From the NCBI RefSeq assembly GCF_029637485.1, contig NZ_CP069128.1, forward strand, positions 124,001 through 188,000: a DNA stretch of 64,000 bases, written 5' to 3'. Below are positions 16,404-24,500 of the stretch, piece by piece (within the stretch, counting starts at the first letter, position 1; each line of letters opens with the position of its first letter). A model generated the notes under the pieces. It made no database searches and was not told the origin of the DNA. It was given only the letters and a program-made list of their open reading frames with translations. The position numbers and the translations under genes were made by a program. The stretch is from Sphingomonas sp. LHG3406-1. Lineage in GTDB: Bacteria > Pseudomonadota > Alphaproteobacteria > Sphingomonadales > Sphingomonadaceae.

Positions 16404-18051
16404 CCTCGCGCTCGGCGCCTGCGCGACCACGGGGCGGCCGACGATGTCGGTCGCCGCCGCGCCTGTTCCGGTCGAGGTGCAGATCCTCGGCCTGAACGAC
16501 TTCCACGGCAATCTGGAGACGCCGCAGGACCCGGTGCCGCTGCGCAATGCCGACGGCACGACGTCGAAGATCCGCGCCGGCGGCGCCGCCCAGCTAGCGG
16601 CGACTCTGAAGCGCCTGCGTGCTGGACAGCAGAGCGTCACTGTCGCCGCCGGTGACCTGATCGGCGCGACTCCGCTCGTTTCCGCCTACTTCCTCGACGA
16701 GCCAACGATCCGGGCGCTGAGCCTCGCCGGCCTCGACCTCGCCGCGGTCGGCAACCACGAATTCGACAAGGGTGGCGCGGAGCTTCGCCGGATGCAGCAG
16801 GGCGGCTGCGACAAGCACACCAGCCGCACGCCCTGCGCGGTCGAGCCCCACCAGCCCGCCGGCTTCACCTATCTTGCGGCCAACGTCATCACCGCGGGCG
16901 GCTCGACCTTCTTCCCCGGCACCGCCGTCCGCCAGATCGGACCGGTCAAGGTCGGCTTCATCGGCATGACCCTGAAGGAAACTGCGACCCTGGTCACCCC
17001 AGCGGGGGTCGCCGGGCTCGACTTCGCCGACGAGGCCGGCACTGCCAATGCGCGGGTACCCAGGCTCAAGGCCGAAGGGGCCGACACGATCGTCCTCCTC
17101 CTCCACCAGGGCGGCCGCGTTCCGCCCGTCTACGACGCGCTCGGCTGCGACGGGCTGTCGGGGGGGATCGTGCCGATCCTCGACAAGCTCGATCCGGCCA
17201 TTCGCGTGGTGGTCAGCGGCCACACGCATCATGCCTATGCCTGCGACGTCGAGGCGGGCGGCGCGCCGCGCCTGCTGACCAGCGCCGGCAAGAACGGCTA
17301 CCTCGTCAGCGACATCCGCCTGACCTTCGATCCCGCCACCCGCCGGCTGACGAACGCGAAGGCCAGCAACGTGCCCGTCCTCGCCGAGCCCGATTCGCAG
17401 GTGCAGGCGCTGGTCGATCGCTATCTCGCCGCTGCCCGCCCGGCGGCGGAGCGGGTGGTCGGCCGGCTTTCCCGTCCCGCCCTCAAGGATCCGGACGATG
17501 GCGACAGCTCGGCCGGGAAGCTCATCGCCGACGCCCAGCTCGCCGCCACCCGCGCCGCCGACAAGGGTGGGGCGGAGATCGCCTTCATCAACTCGGGCGG
17601 AGTCCGCACCGACCTCGTCCCGCGGGCGGACGGCAGCGTCACCTTCGGCCAGATCTTCGCGACCCAGCCGTTCGGCAACAATCTGGTGGTGAAGAGCCTG
17701 ACCGGCGCCCAGCTCAAGGCCCTGCTCGAACAGGGCTTTCGCGAGGCGGGCGGCAAGATCGTCGCAAGCTCGCTGCTGATCCCGTCCGAGGGCTTCGCCT
17801 ATCGCTTCGACGTTTCGCGCGGGGACGGGCGGCGCATCACCGCCATGACTCTGAACGGCCGCCCGATCGACCCCGCGCGCACCTACCGCGTGACCGTCAA
17901 CAACTTTCTCGCCAGCGGCGGCGACGGCTACAGCGTGCTGGCACAGGGCCGCGACGCGGTCGACGGCGGCCCCGACCTCGACGCGCTAGAGGCCTGGCTG
18001 GCGGGCAACCCGAAGGTGCCCGCCGGCAAGCGGATCAACGGCGGGGCTTGA
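16354..18051 (+). CDS. Exported 5'-nucleotidase / bifunctional metallophosphatase (lipoprotein)
   Basis: This 565-residue enzyme has an N-terminal calcineurin-like dimetal phosphoesterase domain and a C-terminal 5'-nucleotidase domain, the UshA architecture. Lipobox LGAC (near residue 23) predicts an envelope lipoprotein. Metal-ligand motifs are LNDFHGNLE, AAGD, GNHEFDKGG and SGHTHHAY; the C-terminal nucleotide-binding part includes INSGGVRTDL. It would remove phosphate from extracellular nucleotides so that nucleosides can enter, perhaps through the CNT transporter. Two ATGs (16354 and 16360) are possible. It overlaps yhhQ at its start and the opposite-strand methyltransferase by 17 bases at its end. 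Confidence 0.9.
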   Translation: MSMTNVRISRLSLLASSLALGACATTGRPTMSVAAAPVPVEVQILGLNDFHGNLETPQDPVPLRNADGTTSKIRAGGAAQLAATLKRLRAGQQSVTVAAGDLIGATPLVSAYFLDEPTIRALSLAGLDLAAVGNHEFDKGGAELRRMQQGGCDKHTSRTPCAVEPHQPAGFTYLAANVITAGGSTFFPGTAVRQIGPVKVGFIGMTLKETATLVTPAGVAGLDFADEAGTANARVPRLKAEGADTIVLLLHQGGRVPPVYDALGCDGLSGGIVPILDKLDPAIRVVVSGHTHHAYACDVEAGGAPRLLTSAGKNGYLVSDIRLTFDPATRRLTNAKASNVPVLAEPDSQVQALVDRYLAAARPAAERVVGRLSRPALKDPDDGDSSAGKLIADAQLAATRAADKGGAEIAFINSGGVRTDLVPRADGSVTFGQIFATQPFGNNLVVKSLTGAQLKALLEQGFREAGGKIVASSLLIPSEGFAYRFDVSRGDGRRITAMTLNGRPIDPARTYRVTVNNFLASGGDGYSVLAQGRDAVDGGPDLDALEAWLAGNPKVPAGKRINGGA

Positions 18052-18868
18052 CGAACCGCAGCGTCATCCGGTCGCTCTCGCCGATCGCGACATATTTCGC
18101 TCGGTCCTGGTCACCGAGGCGCAGCGTCGGCGGGAGCGTCCAGACGCCTTGCGCCCAGTCAGCCGTGTCCTTGGGATTGGCGTTGATCTCGCTTGATCCG
18201 GCATAACGGAAGCCCGCCTGCTCGGCGAGCCTGCGGACGGTCGACACCTTGAGATAGCCGCTGCTCTTCTCGCGTGCGCTGTCCGCGCTCTCGGGCAGGC
18301 GGTGCTCCTCGATCCCGAGTACGCCGCCCGGCTTCAGCATGGCATACATCTGCTTGAACGCGAGGTCCGCGTAGGGCTGGTCGCCCATCGCCCAGTTGTG
18401 GACGTTGCGAAAGGTCAGGACGACGTCGGCGCTGCCGTCCGGAACGCCGGCCTGCCCCGTCTCGCGGATCGGAAAGGTCACCTGCTTGGCGCGGCCGTAT
18501 AGGGCAGCATCCTTCTCGACGAGCCGCTTGAAGCCGCCGAGCCCGCGCTCGTTGGGCGCCGCGACATAATAGGTGCCGCCGCCGTTCAGAACGTAGGGCG
18601 CGAGGATCTCGCTGTACCAGCCGCCGCCCGGGAAGATCTCGACCACCGTCTGCTTGGGCCGCACGCCGAAGAAGGCGAGGGTGGCCTGTGGGTTGCGGTA
18701 GCGATCGCGGGCGCGATTGGCGTCGCTCCGCGCGGGGGTGGCGACCGCCGCGGCAAGCGCCTGGTTCTCGGCCCGGGCGAGCGTCGGAACGCGCATCTGC
18801 ACGGCGGCAGTCGCCGCCGCGGCGGTGGCGAGGCCCGCACCGGCAAGGAGAAGAGCGATTGAGCGCAT
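18035..18868 (-). CDS. Class I SAM-dependent methyltransferase with a signal peptide
   Basis: The protein has 277 residues. A hydrophobic signal-like segment (MRSIALLLAGAGLATAAA...) suggests export or membrane attachment, followed by a Rossmann methyltransferase domain with motif I VVEIFPGGGWYSEIL, a post-I acidic region and motif IV VVLTFRNVHNW. This combination fits the COG4798 group of predicted methyltransferases, whose substrate is unknown to me. A CAGGAGA site precedes the ATG at 18868. SAM is cytoplasmic, so export would be puzzling; the N-terminus may instead be a membrane anchor. Confidence 0.8.
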   Translation of the reverse strand: MRSIALLLAGAGLATAAAATAAVQMRVPTLARAENQALAAAVATPARSDANRARDRYRNPQATLAFFGVRPKQTVVEIFPGGGWYSEILAPYVLNGGGTYYVAAPNERGLGGFKRLVEKDAALYGRAKQVTFPIRETGQAGVPDGSADVVLTFRNVHNWAMGDQPYADLAFKQMYAMLKPGGVLGIEEHRLPESADSAREKSSGYLKVSTVRRLAEQAGFRYAGSSEINANPKDTADWAQGVWTLPPTLRLGDQDRAKYVAIGESDRMTLRFVKPRR

Positions 18869-19006
18869 GATCGTTGGTCTCCTGAACGACAAATCGTTGG
18901 CGCCTTGTCGCCGGGTGCGCCCCCATTCGCAAGCCAGCCCGCCCAAATGCCAGCGTGGCGGCGCAAGGAAACAGAAGTTTAACGCCTCGGCTGCCATAGC
19001 GATGGC

Positions 19007-20728
19007 ATGTCGGCCCGCTCGCGCACCGCACCAATTGCCGCGCCGCTCCTCTGGGCGGACGGATCGGCACTGCTGGACGCGCTGCCGATCGCCGCCGCGA
19101 TCGTCGAACAGGATGGCTGCGGCAGCCCGCGAATCACCGCCTATAATGAGCGCTTCGCCGAGGCCGTTGCACTGTCGACAGCCGGAACGCTGGAAGCGGT
19201 CACCGAACAATGCCTTGACGGCGAGGGGATCATCGCAACCCATCTCGCCGCTTGGTTCCTCGACGTCGGCGCCAAGGCCGATCTCGACTTCCGCGACGGC
19301 GACGGCCTTTCCGCCCGCTTCTATCGGTTCAAGCTTGCGCCACTTCCATCGCAGCGGAACAGCCGCCGCGCCCTGTTGTCGGTCGTCGATCGCACCGCCG
19401 AGGTGCAAGCGGAACGCACCCTGCGCGCCGAGATGCTGCGCGACAGCCTGACCGGTCTTCCCAATCGCTTGGCCTTCACCGAAATGGTCGAGGCGGCGGC
19501 GCGCAAGGAGGATCCCGCCTTCACGGGCCATGCGGTGCTGGTCGTCGACATGCTCCGCTTCAGTCGCATCAACGAGAGCATGGGCAGCCTCGCCGGCGAC
19601 GAACTGCTGATCACCTTCGCCCGTCGGCTCATCTCGGCGCTGCGAGCCGGCGACACCCTGGCACGGACCGGCGGCAATGAATTCGGGATCGTCGTCGCGC
19701 TCCGCCGCGGCACTGGCGACGCGCTCAAGGCCGCGTCACGAATCCAGGAAGCGATGAATGCGCCGTTCCGGCTGAGCGAGCTGGAGATCAAGGTGGAATG
19801 CGCCATCGGCCTTGCCATGATGCAGTCGGGGCAGGATCCGGAGGAGCTGTTCCGTAACGCCCAGTTCGCGGTCAAGCAGGCCAAGGCAAGCGGCAAGCCC
19901 GAGGTCTACAAGCCCAAGGAAGCGAGCCTCGCCCGCCGTCGCTTCTCGATCGAGACGGAGCTCCGCCGTGCGCTCGATCGCGACCTGCTCGAGCTCTTCT
20001 ACCAGCCGTTGATCGACCTGCGTACCGGCGAAGTGTCCGGCTTCGAAGCGCTCGCCCGCTGGCATCATGAAGACCGCGGCGAGATCAGCCCGACCGAATT
20101 CATTCCCGTGGCGGAGGAGAGCGGCCTCATCCTCCACCTCGGCCGCTGGGCGATGAATCGAGCTGCGACGACCCTGGTGGGCTGGGATCGCGAGCTTGGC
20201 AAAAGGCTCCCCATATCGGTCGGCGTGAACCTGTCCGCCATCCAGGTCGCCCGCGACGATATCGCGTCGATGGTCGAAGGTACCCTCCGCACGACAGGCC
20301 TGACCGGCGACCGCTTGACGCTTGAACTTACCGAAAGCGCGATTGTCCAGGATCCGCGCCGCGCGACCCGTGTGTTCGATGCGCTGAAGGCGCTCGATAC
20401 TACCGTCGCCATGGACGACTTCGGCACCGGCTATTCAAGCCTCGCCTATCTTCAGCGCCTGCCGATCGACGTGCTCAAGATCGACCGCAGCTTCGTCACC
20501 GGCATGATGGTCGACCCCGACAGCGTGGCGATCGTTCGCGCGGTGCTCGGCCTTGCCGACGCGCTTGGCATGACCACCACCGCCGAGGGCATTGAGAGCC
20601 GTGAGCTGGCGACGACCCTCGCGACCCTCGGCTGCGCGTCGGGCCAGGGCTACTTCTTTGCCAAGCCGCTCGAAGCAGGCGAAGCACTCACCCATTGGAA
20701 AAGCCGGTTGCGGACAGCCGCCCGCTGA
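19007..20728 (+). CDS. GGDEF/EAL protein, probable cyclic-di-GMP phosphodiesterase
   Basis: The 573-residue protein has three parts: an N-terminal PAS-like sensor region (about 1-135), a GGDEF domain (about 140-300, starting DSLTGLPNRLAF) and an EAL domain (about 315-565). The cyclase signature is GGNEF near residue 222 instead of GGDEF, so synthesis may be weak or lost, leaving a GTP-binding regulatory role. The EAL domain keeps FEALAR (Glu347), ELTESAI, DDFGTGYSS and KIDRSFV, the metal and catalytic signatures of an active phosphodiesterase. No membrane segment is seen, so it is likely cytoplasmic. Its stop abuts the stop of tsaC. Confidence 0.9.
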   Translation: MSARSRTAPIAAPLLWADGSALLDALPIAAAIVEQDGCGSPRITAYNERFAEAVALSTAGTLEAVTEQCLDGEGIIATHLAAWFLDVGAKADLDFRDGDGLSARFYRFKLAPLPSQRNSRRALLSVVDRTAEVQAERTLRAEMLRDSLTGLPNRLAFTEMVEAAARKEDPAFTGHAVLVVDMLRFSRINESMGSLAGDELLITFARRLISALRAGDTLARTGGNEFGIVVALRRGTGDALKAASRIQEAMNAPFRLSELEIKVECAIGLAMMQSGQDPEELFRNAQFAVKQAKASGKPEVYKPKEASLARRRFSIETELRRALDRDLLELFYQPLIDLRTGEVSGFEALARWHHEDRGEISPTEFIPVAEESGLILHLGRWAMNRAATTLVGWDRELGKRLPISVGVNLSAIQVARDDIASMVEGTLRTTGLTGDRLTLELTESAIVQDPRRATRVFDALKALDTTVAMDDFGTGYSSLAYLQRLPIDVLKIDRSFVTGMMVDPDSVAIVRAVLGLADALGMTTTAEGIESRELATTLATLGCASGQGYFFAKPLEAGEALTHWKSRLRTAAR

Positions 20729-21655
20729 TCAGCCGCGCGGCGCGGCGGCTCGGGCAAGGCGATCGTTGATGGCGAGGCCGAGGCCTTCGCTCGGCACCGG
20801 AGCAACCGCAATGCGCGGGCGCGATGAAGCGTCGGCCTCATGCAGCAGGTCGAACAGACGCGCTGCGGCCTCCACCAGATCGCCCGATCGGCTGAGGCTG
20901 GAGTCGCCGCCCTGCGCTCCGAAGCCGATCCACCATTCGTCCGCCTCGGCCGAGACCGCATCCAGGCGGAGCGGCTTGGCCGGCGCATAATGGCTGGCGA
21001 GCATGCCCGGCGCCTCGACGGCGTTGCCGGTAACCGCCGTGGCGTCAGGCACCACGATCGGACCCGGACGGAGCAGCCGAAGCGGACCATCCGTGGCGGC
21101 GATAATCGTGCTTTCAAGACCATGCGCGGTGGCACCGCCGTCGATTACCAGCGGAATGCGCCCGTCGAGCGACGCCAGCACATGGGCAGCACGCGTCGGG
21201 CTGATGCGTCCGCTGGCATTGGCGCTTGGTGCGGCCAGCGGACGGCCGCTCGCTTGAAGCAAGGCGCGCATGGCGGGATGGGCAGGAACGCGCAGCGCGA
21301 TGGTCGGTAGGCCCGCGGTGACCAGGCTCGCCACCGGGCTGTTCTCCGCCAGCGGCACGACGAGCGTGAGCGGACCCGGCCAGTACGCCCCTGCCAGCGC
21401 TTCCGCCGCGGCGCCGAGCCGGCCCAGCCTCCGAGCGGCATCGAGGTCCGGCACATGGACGATCAGCGGATTAAAGCTCGGCCTCCCCTTGGCCTTGTAG
21501 ATGCGCGCGACCGCTTCCGCGTTCGTGGCATCCGCGGCGAGGCCGTAGACGGTCTCGGTCGGCACCGCGACCGGAAGGCCGTCGCGGATCAGCGCTGTGG
21601 CTTCGGCAATCGCCTCCGGGCCGAATGGCCGTAGCTCGGTCCTCTTGCCCGTCAT
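20729..21655 (-). CDS. L-threonylcarbamoyladenylate synthase (Sua5/YrdC/YciO)
   Basis: The 308-residue enzyme makes threonylcarbamoyl-AMP from threonine, bicarbonate and ATP, the first step of t6A formation at position 37 of ANN-decoding tRNAs. The YrdC core (about 10-195) shows PTETVYGLAADATN, KGRPSFNPLIVHV and SANASGRISPT. A C-terminal Sua5 domain follows, so it is the longer Sua5 type rather than short TsaC. It converges on the GGDEF/EAL gene with no gap and is divergent from the acyl-CoA dehydrogenase gene. Confidence 0.92.
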   Translation of the reverse strand: MTGKRTELRPFGPEAIAEATALIRDGLPVAVPTETVYGLAADATNAEAVARIYKAKGRPSFNPLIVHVPDLDAARRLGRLGAAAEALAGAYWPGPLTLVVPLAENSPVASLVTAGLPTIALRVPAHPAMRALLQASGRPLAAPSANASGRISPTRAAHVLASLDGRIPLVIDGGATAHGLESTIIAATDGPLRLLRPGPIVVPDATAVTGNAVEAPGMLASHYAPAKPLRLDAVSAEADEWWIGFGAQGGDSSLSRSGDLVEAAARLFDLLHEADASSRPRIAVAPVPSEGLGLAINDRLARAAAPRG

Positions 21656-21707
21656 GCCGCCGCCGCTATGGCAAAGCGGAAGTCATCACAAGGGAATGGA
21701 CGAACCT

Positions 21708-23384
21708 ATGGCGCTTCGCTGCCCGGTCGAGGAACAGCGCTTCGTGCTCGAGCATGTGGTGCGGATTTCGGAGCTCACCAACGATTCTGACATTGTCGAG
21801 GCGGTGCTGGAGGGTGCGGCCCAGTATGCGGAAGGCGCCGTCGAGCCGCTGAACCGCGTCGGCGACACTGTGGGTGCGCGCTGGTCGCCGGATGGCGTCG
21901 CGATGCCGAAGGGCTTCCACGAAGCCTATCGCCAGTTCGTCGACGGCGGCTGGGGCACCATCAGCGCGCCCGAGGATGCCGGCGGGCAGGGCCTGCCGCT
22001 GTCGCTTGGCGCTGCGGTGATGGAGGACCTGAACGCCGCCAACCTCGCGTTCGCTCTCTGCCCGATGCTGACGATGGGCGCCATCGAAGCAATCGAGGCG
22101 CACGGCAGCCCCGAGCAGAAGCGCGATTATCTGCCGAAGATTGTCAGCGGCGAATGGCCGGCGACCATGAACCTGACCGAGCCGCAGGCCGGGTCCGACG
22201 TCGGTGCGCTCAGGACCAGAGCGGTGCCGGTCGGCGACGGCTCGTGGAGGATCGCGGGTTCGAAGATCTACATCACCTATGGCGAGCATGACCTTGCCGA
22301 CAACATCATCCACCTCGTGCTCGCTCGTACCCCCGACGCGCCCGTGGGGACTCGCGGAATCTCGCTCTTCCTGGTCCCCAAGATCCTGCCCGACGGCAGC
22401 CGCAACGATCTTCGCTGCGCCTCGGTCGAGCACAAGCTCGGCATCCACGCGAGCCCGACCTGCACCATGGCTTATGGCGACAATGGCGGGGCGACCGGGT
22501 GGCTGATCGGGCCGGAGCATGGCGGCATGCGGGCCATGTTCACGATGATGAACAATGCCCGCCTCAACGTCGGCCTGCAGGGAGTGGGGATCGCCGAGGC
22601 GGCGACGCAGCGCGCCGTCGCCTATGCGCTCGGGCGGGTCCAGTCAGCCCGCGCGGGCGGGGTCAGCAAGGATGCGGTCGCCATCCACGAACATCCCGAC
22701 GTCCGCCGCATGCTGCTGCGGATGCGGGCGCTGACCATGGGGGCGAGGGCGCTTGCCTACTACGCCTTCGGTCAGATCGACCGTGGCCACCGCGGCGACG
22801 CCCAGGCGGCGATGCGCGGCGACGTGCTGACGCCCCTCGTCAAGGCCTGGGGTACTGACGTCGGCTGTGAGGTCGCCAGCATCGGCATCCAGGTCCATGG
22901 CGGCATGGGCTATGTCGAGGAGACGGGCGCCGCCCAGTATTTCCGCGACGCGCGCATCGCCCCCATCTACGAGGGCACCAACGGCATCCAGGCGGCGGAC
23001 CTCGTCGGGCGCAAGCTTGGCCTCGACGGCGGCCTCGCCTTCGACGGCCTGATCGCCGACATCCGCGCCGAGATCGAGGAACCAGCGCTGGTCGCACTGG
23101 CCGATGCGGTCGAGATCGCCGCGACGAGCCTCCGTGCCGCCGGCCATGACGACAAGCTCGCCGGAAGCTATCCTTTCCTCACCATGTGCTCGGTGCTGAC
23201 AGCCGGCTGGCTGCTCGAGCGGCAGGCGAGGGCGGCGACCGGCGAATCGCCGTTTGCGCGGGCGAAGCGTGCGGCTGCGGGTTATTTCAGCAGCGTTGTA
23301 GTGCCCGAAGCGCTCGGGCTGGCGGCTGGTGCCGAGGCCGGTGCGGCCCTGCTTTACGCGGTCGAAGCGGAAGCGCTGGCCTAG
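21708..23384 (+). CDS. Acyl-CoA dehydrogenase
   Basis: This 558-residue flavoenzyme makes trans-2-enoyl-CoA in fatty-acid beta-oxidation. It has the N-terminal extension of the larger bacterial type, then the FAD/substrate region (MNLTEPQAGSDVGALR), the middle beta domain, and the C-terminal helical domain with HGGMGYVEE and the catalytic Glu in IYEGTNGIQA. The start at 21708 gives MALRCPVEEQRFVLEHVV, which fits where relatives begin; an ATG 12 bases upstream is possible and has AAGGGA before it. The 3' end overlaps the GntR gene by four bases (CTAG). Confidence 0.92.
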   Translation: MALRCPVEEQRFVLEHVVRISELTNDSDIVEAVLEGAAQYAEGAVEPLNRVGDTVGARWSPDGVAMPKGFHEAYRQFVDGGWGTISAPEDAGGQGLPLSLGAAVMEDLNAANLAFALCPMLTMGAIEAIEAHGSPEQKRDYLPKIVSGEWPATMNLTEPQAGSDVGALRTRAVPVGDGSWRIAGSKIYITYGEHDLADNIIHLVLARTPDAPVGTRGISLFLVPKILPDGSRNDLRCASVEHKLGIHASPTCTMAYGDNGGATGWLIGPEHGGMRAMFTMMNNARLNVGLQGVGIAEAATQRAVAYALGRVQSARAGGVSKDAVAIHEHPDVRRMLLRMRALTMGARALAYYAFGQIDRGHRGDAQAAMRGDVLTPLVKAWGTDVGCEVASIGIQVHGGMGYVEETGAAQYFRDARIAPIYEGTNGIQAADLVGRKLGLDGGLAFDGLIADIRAEIEEPALVALADAVEIAATSLRAAGHDDKLAGSYPFLTMCSVLTAGWLLERQARAATGESPFARAKRAAAGYFSSVVVPEALGLAAGAEAGAALLYAVEAEALA

Positions 23385-23734
23385 CTGCGCTCGAGCAGTT
23401 CCGCCGGATCGATCCCCAGCCGGTCCATCTTGGCCCGCACCGCCGGCCATTCCTCGCGGATGAAGATGTCGCGCTCGCTGGTCGACAGCCGCTCGCGCGC
23501 GCCGTCGGCGACGAACATGCCGATGCCGCGGCGGACGATGATCAGGCCCTCGTCCTGGAAGCCCTGATAGGCTTTGGCGACGGTCAGCGGGTTGGCACCC
23601 TGCTCGGCGGCGAAGGCGCGAACCGAGGGGAGGGGATCGCCGTCGCGGTAGCGGCCGGACAATATGGCTTCGGAAATGATGTCGCGAAGCCGGACATAGA
23701 CCGGCTTGGCGTCGGAACGGCCGCGTAGCGTCAT
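23381..23734 (-). CDS. GntR-family regulator, short YtrA-like type
   Basis: The 117-residue protein consists of a winged-helix GntR DNA-binding domain (about 10-78: PLPSVRAFAAEQGANPLTVAKAYQGFQDEGL) and only a short C-terminal helix. This matches the YtrA subfamily, which lacks a full ligand domain and often controls transporter or stress genes. The targets are unknown; the nearest upstream gene is a nitroreductase on the same strand. Confidence 0.88.
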   Translation of the reverse strand: MTLRGRSDAKPVYVRLRDIISEAILSGRYRDGDPLPSVRAFAAEQGANPLTVAKAYQGFQDEGLIIVRRGIGMFVADGARERLSTSERDIFIREEWPAVRAKMDRLGIDPAELLERS

Positions 23735-23777
23735 GCTGTCCTAATACGGTGCGGCGCGAAAAGTTGCAAGCGCGACG

Positions 23778-24365
23778 TTAGAGCGGCGCAGCCCAGCGGC
23801 GGATGACCTGCGCCGGCGCGGGACGAGGCCGTTCTTCCAGTTCCCGTCCCGGCGAGCCGACGAAGAAAAAGCCGGCGATCCGCTCGTCGGGACCGACAGC
23901 GAACGCTTCGCGCACCAGTGGATCGTAGGCGGCCCAGCCGGTCAGCCAGCTGCCGACGAAGCCATGCGCATGGACGGCGTGGAGCAGGTTCATCGCCGCC
24001 GCGCCAACCGACAATTCCTGCTCCCACACCGGAATCTTGTGGCCGGCGATCGGTGCCGAGAGCATCACCACCAGTGCCTCGCCGGACCGCGCGAAATCGG
24101 CAGCCTTCTGCCGGTGCGCCGCGCCGGGCGGCGGCTCCTGCGCATCGAGCGCGCGGTCGAGCAAGGCGGCGAACTCCTCCCGCTGGTCCGCGGCGACGAT
24201 CACGAATCGCCACGGGAAGAGCTTGCCATGATCCGGCGTTCGCGCGGCAAGCTGCAGGATGGCGTCCAGTTGCTCGTCCGTCGGACCTGGCCCGACCATC
24301 TCGCGTGCCCGTCCCGAGCGGCGGGTCGCAAGGTAGCGAAGCGGGGAGGAGAGGTCGTTGAACAT
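23778..24365 (-). CDS. Nitroreductase family protein (YdjA-like)
   Basis: The 195-residue FMN-dependent oxidoreductase carries the family's FMN-phosphate contact RRSGR near the N-terminus, the region PDHGKLFPWRFVIV, and the late ERIAGFFFVGSPG strand. Its short form and lid region resemble YdjA. These enzymes reduce nitroaromatics, quinones or enones; the natural substrate is unknown. The ATG at 24365 gives MFNDLSSPLRYLATRRSG, where relatives start. The gene lies 43 bases upstream of the GntR gene and may be co-transcribed with it. It is divergent from the peptide transporter. Confidence 0.88.
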   Translation of the reverse strand: MFNDLSSPLRYLATRRSGRAREMVGPGPTDEQLDAILQLAARTPDHGKLFPWRFVIVAADQREEFAALLDRALDAQEPPPGAAHRQKAADFARSGEALVVMLSAPIAGHKIPVWEQELSVGAAAMNLLHAVHAHGFVGSWLTGWAAYDPLVREAFAVGPDERIAGFFFVGSPGRELEERPRPAPAQVIRRWAAPL

Positions 24366-24500
24366 GGGCGCCGGCGACATAGGCACGCCATGCGTTCGTC
24401 ACAATGCGCTTGGCAGCGCCATTTTCGTGTCTAAGGTGCCGCGCCACGCCAGGGCCCAAGGGCCCGTAACCATCTATTTGCGTCAAAGGTGCTTCGAGAC

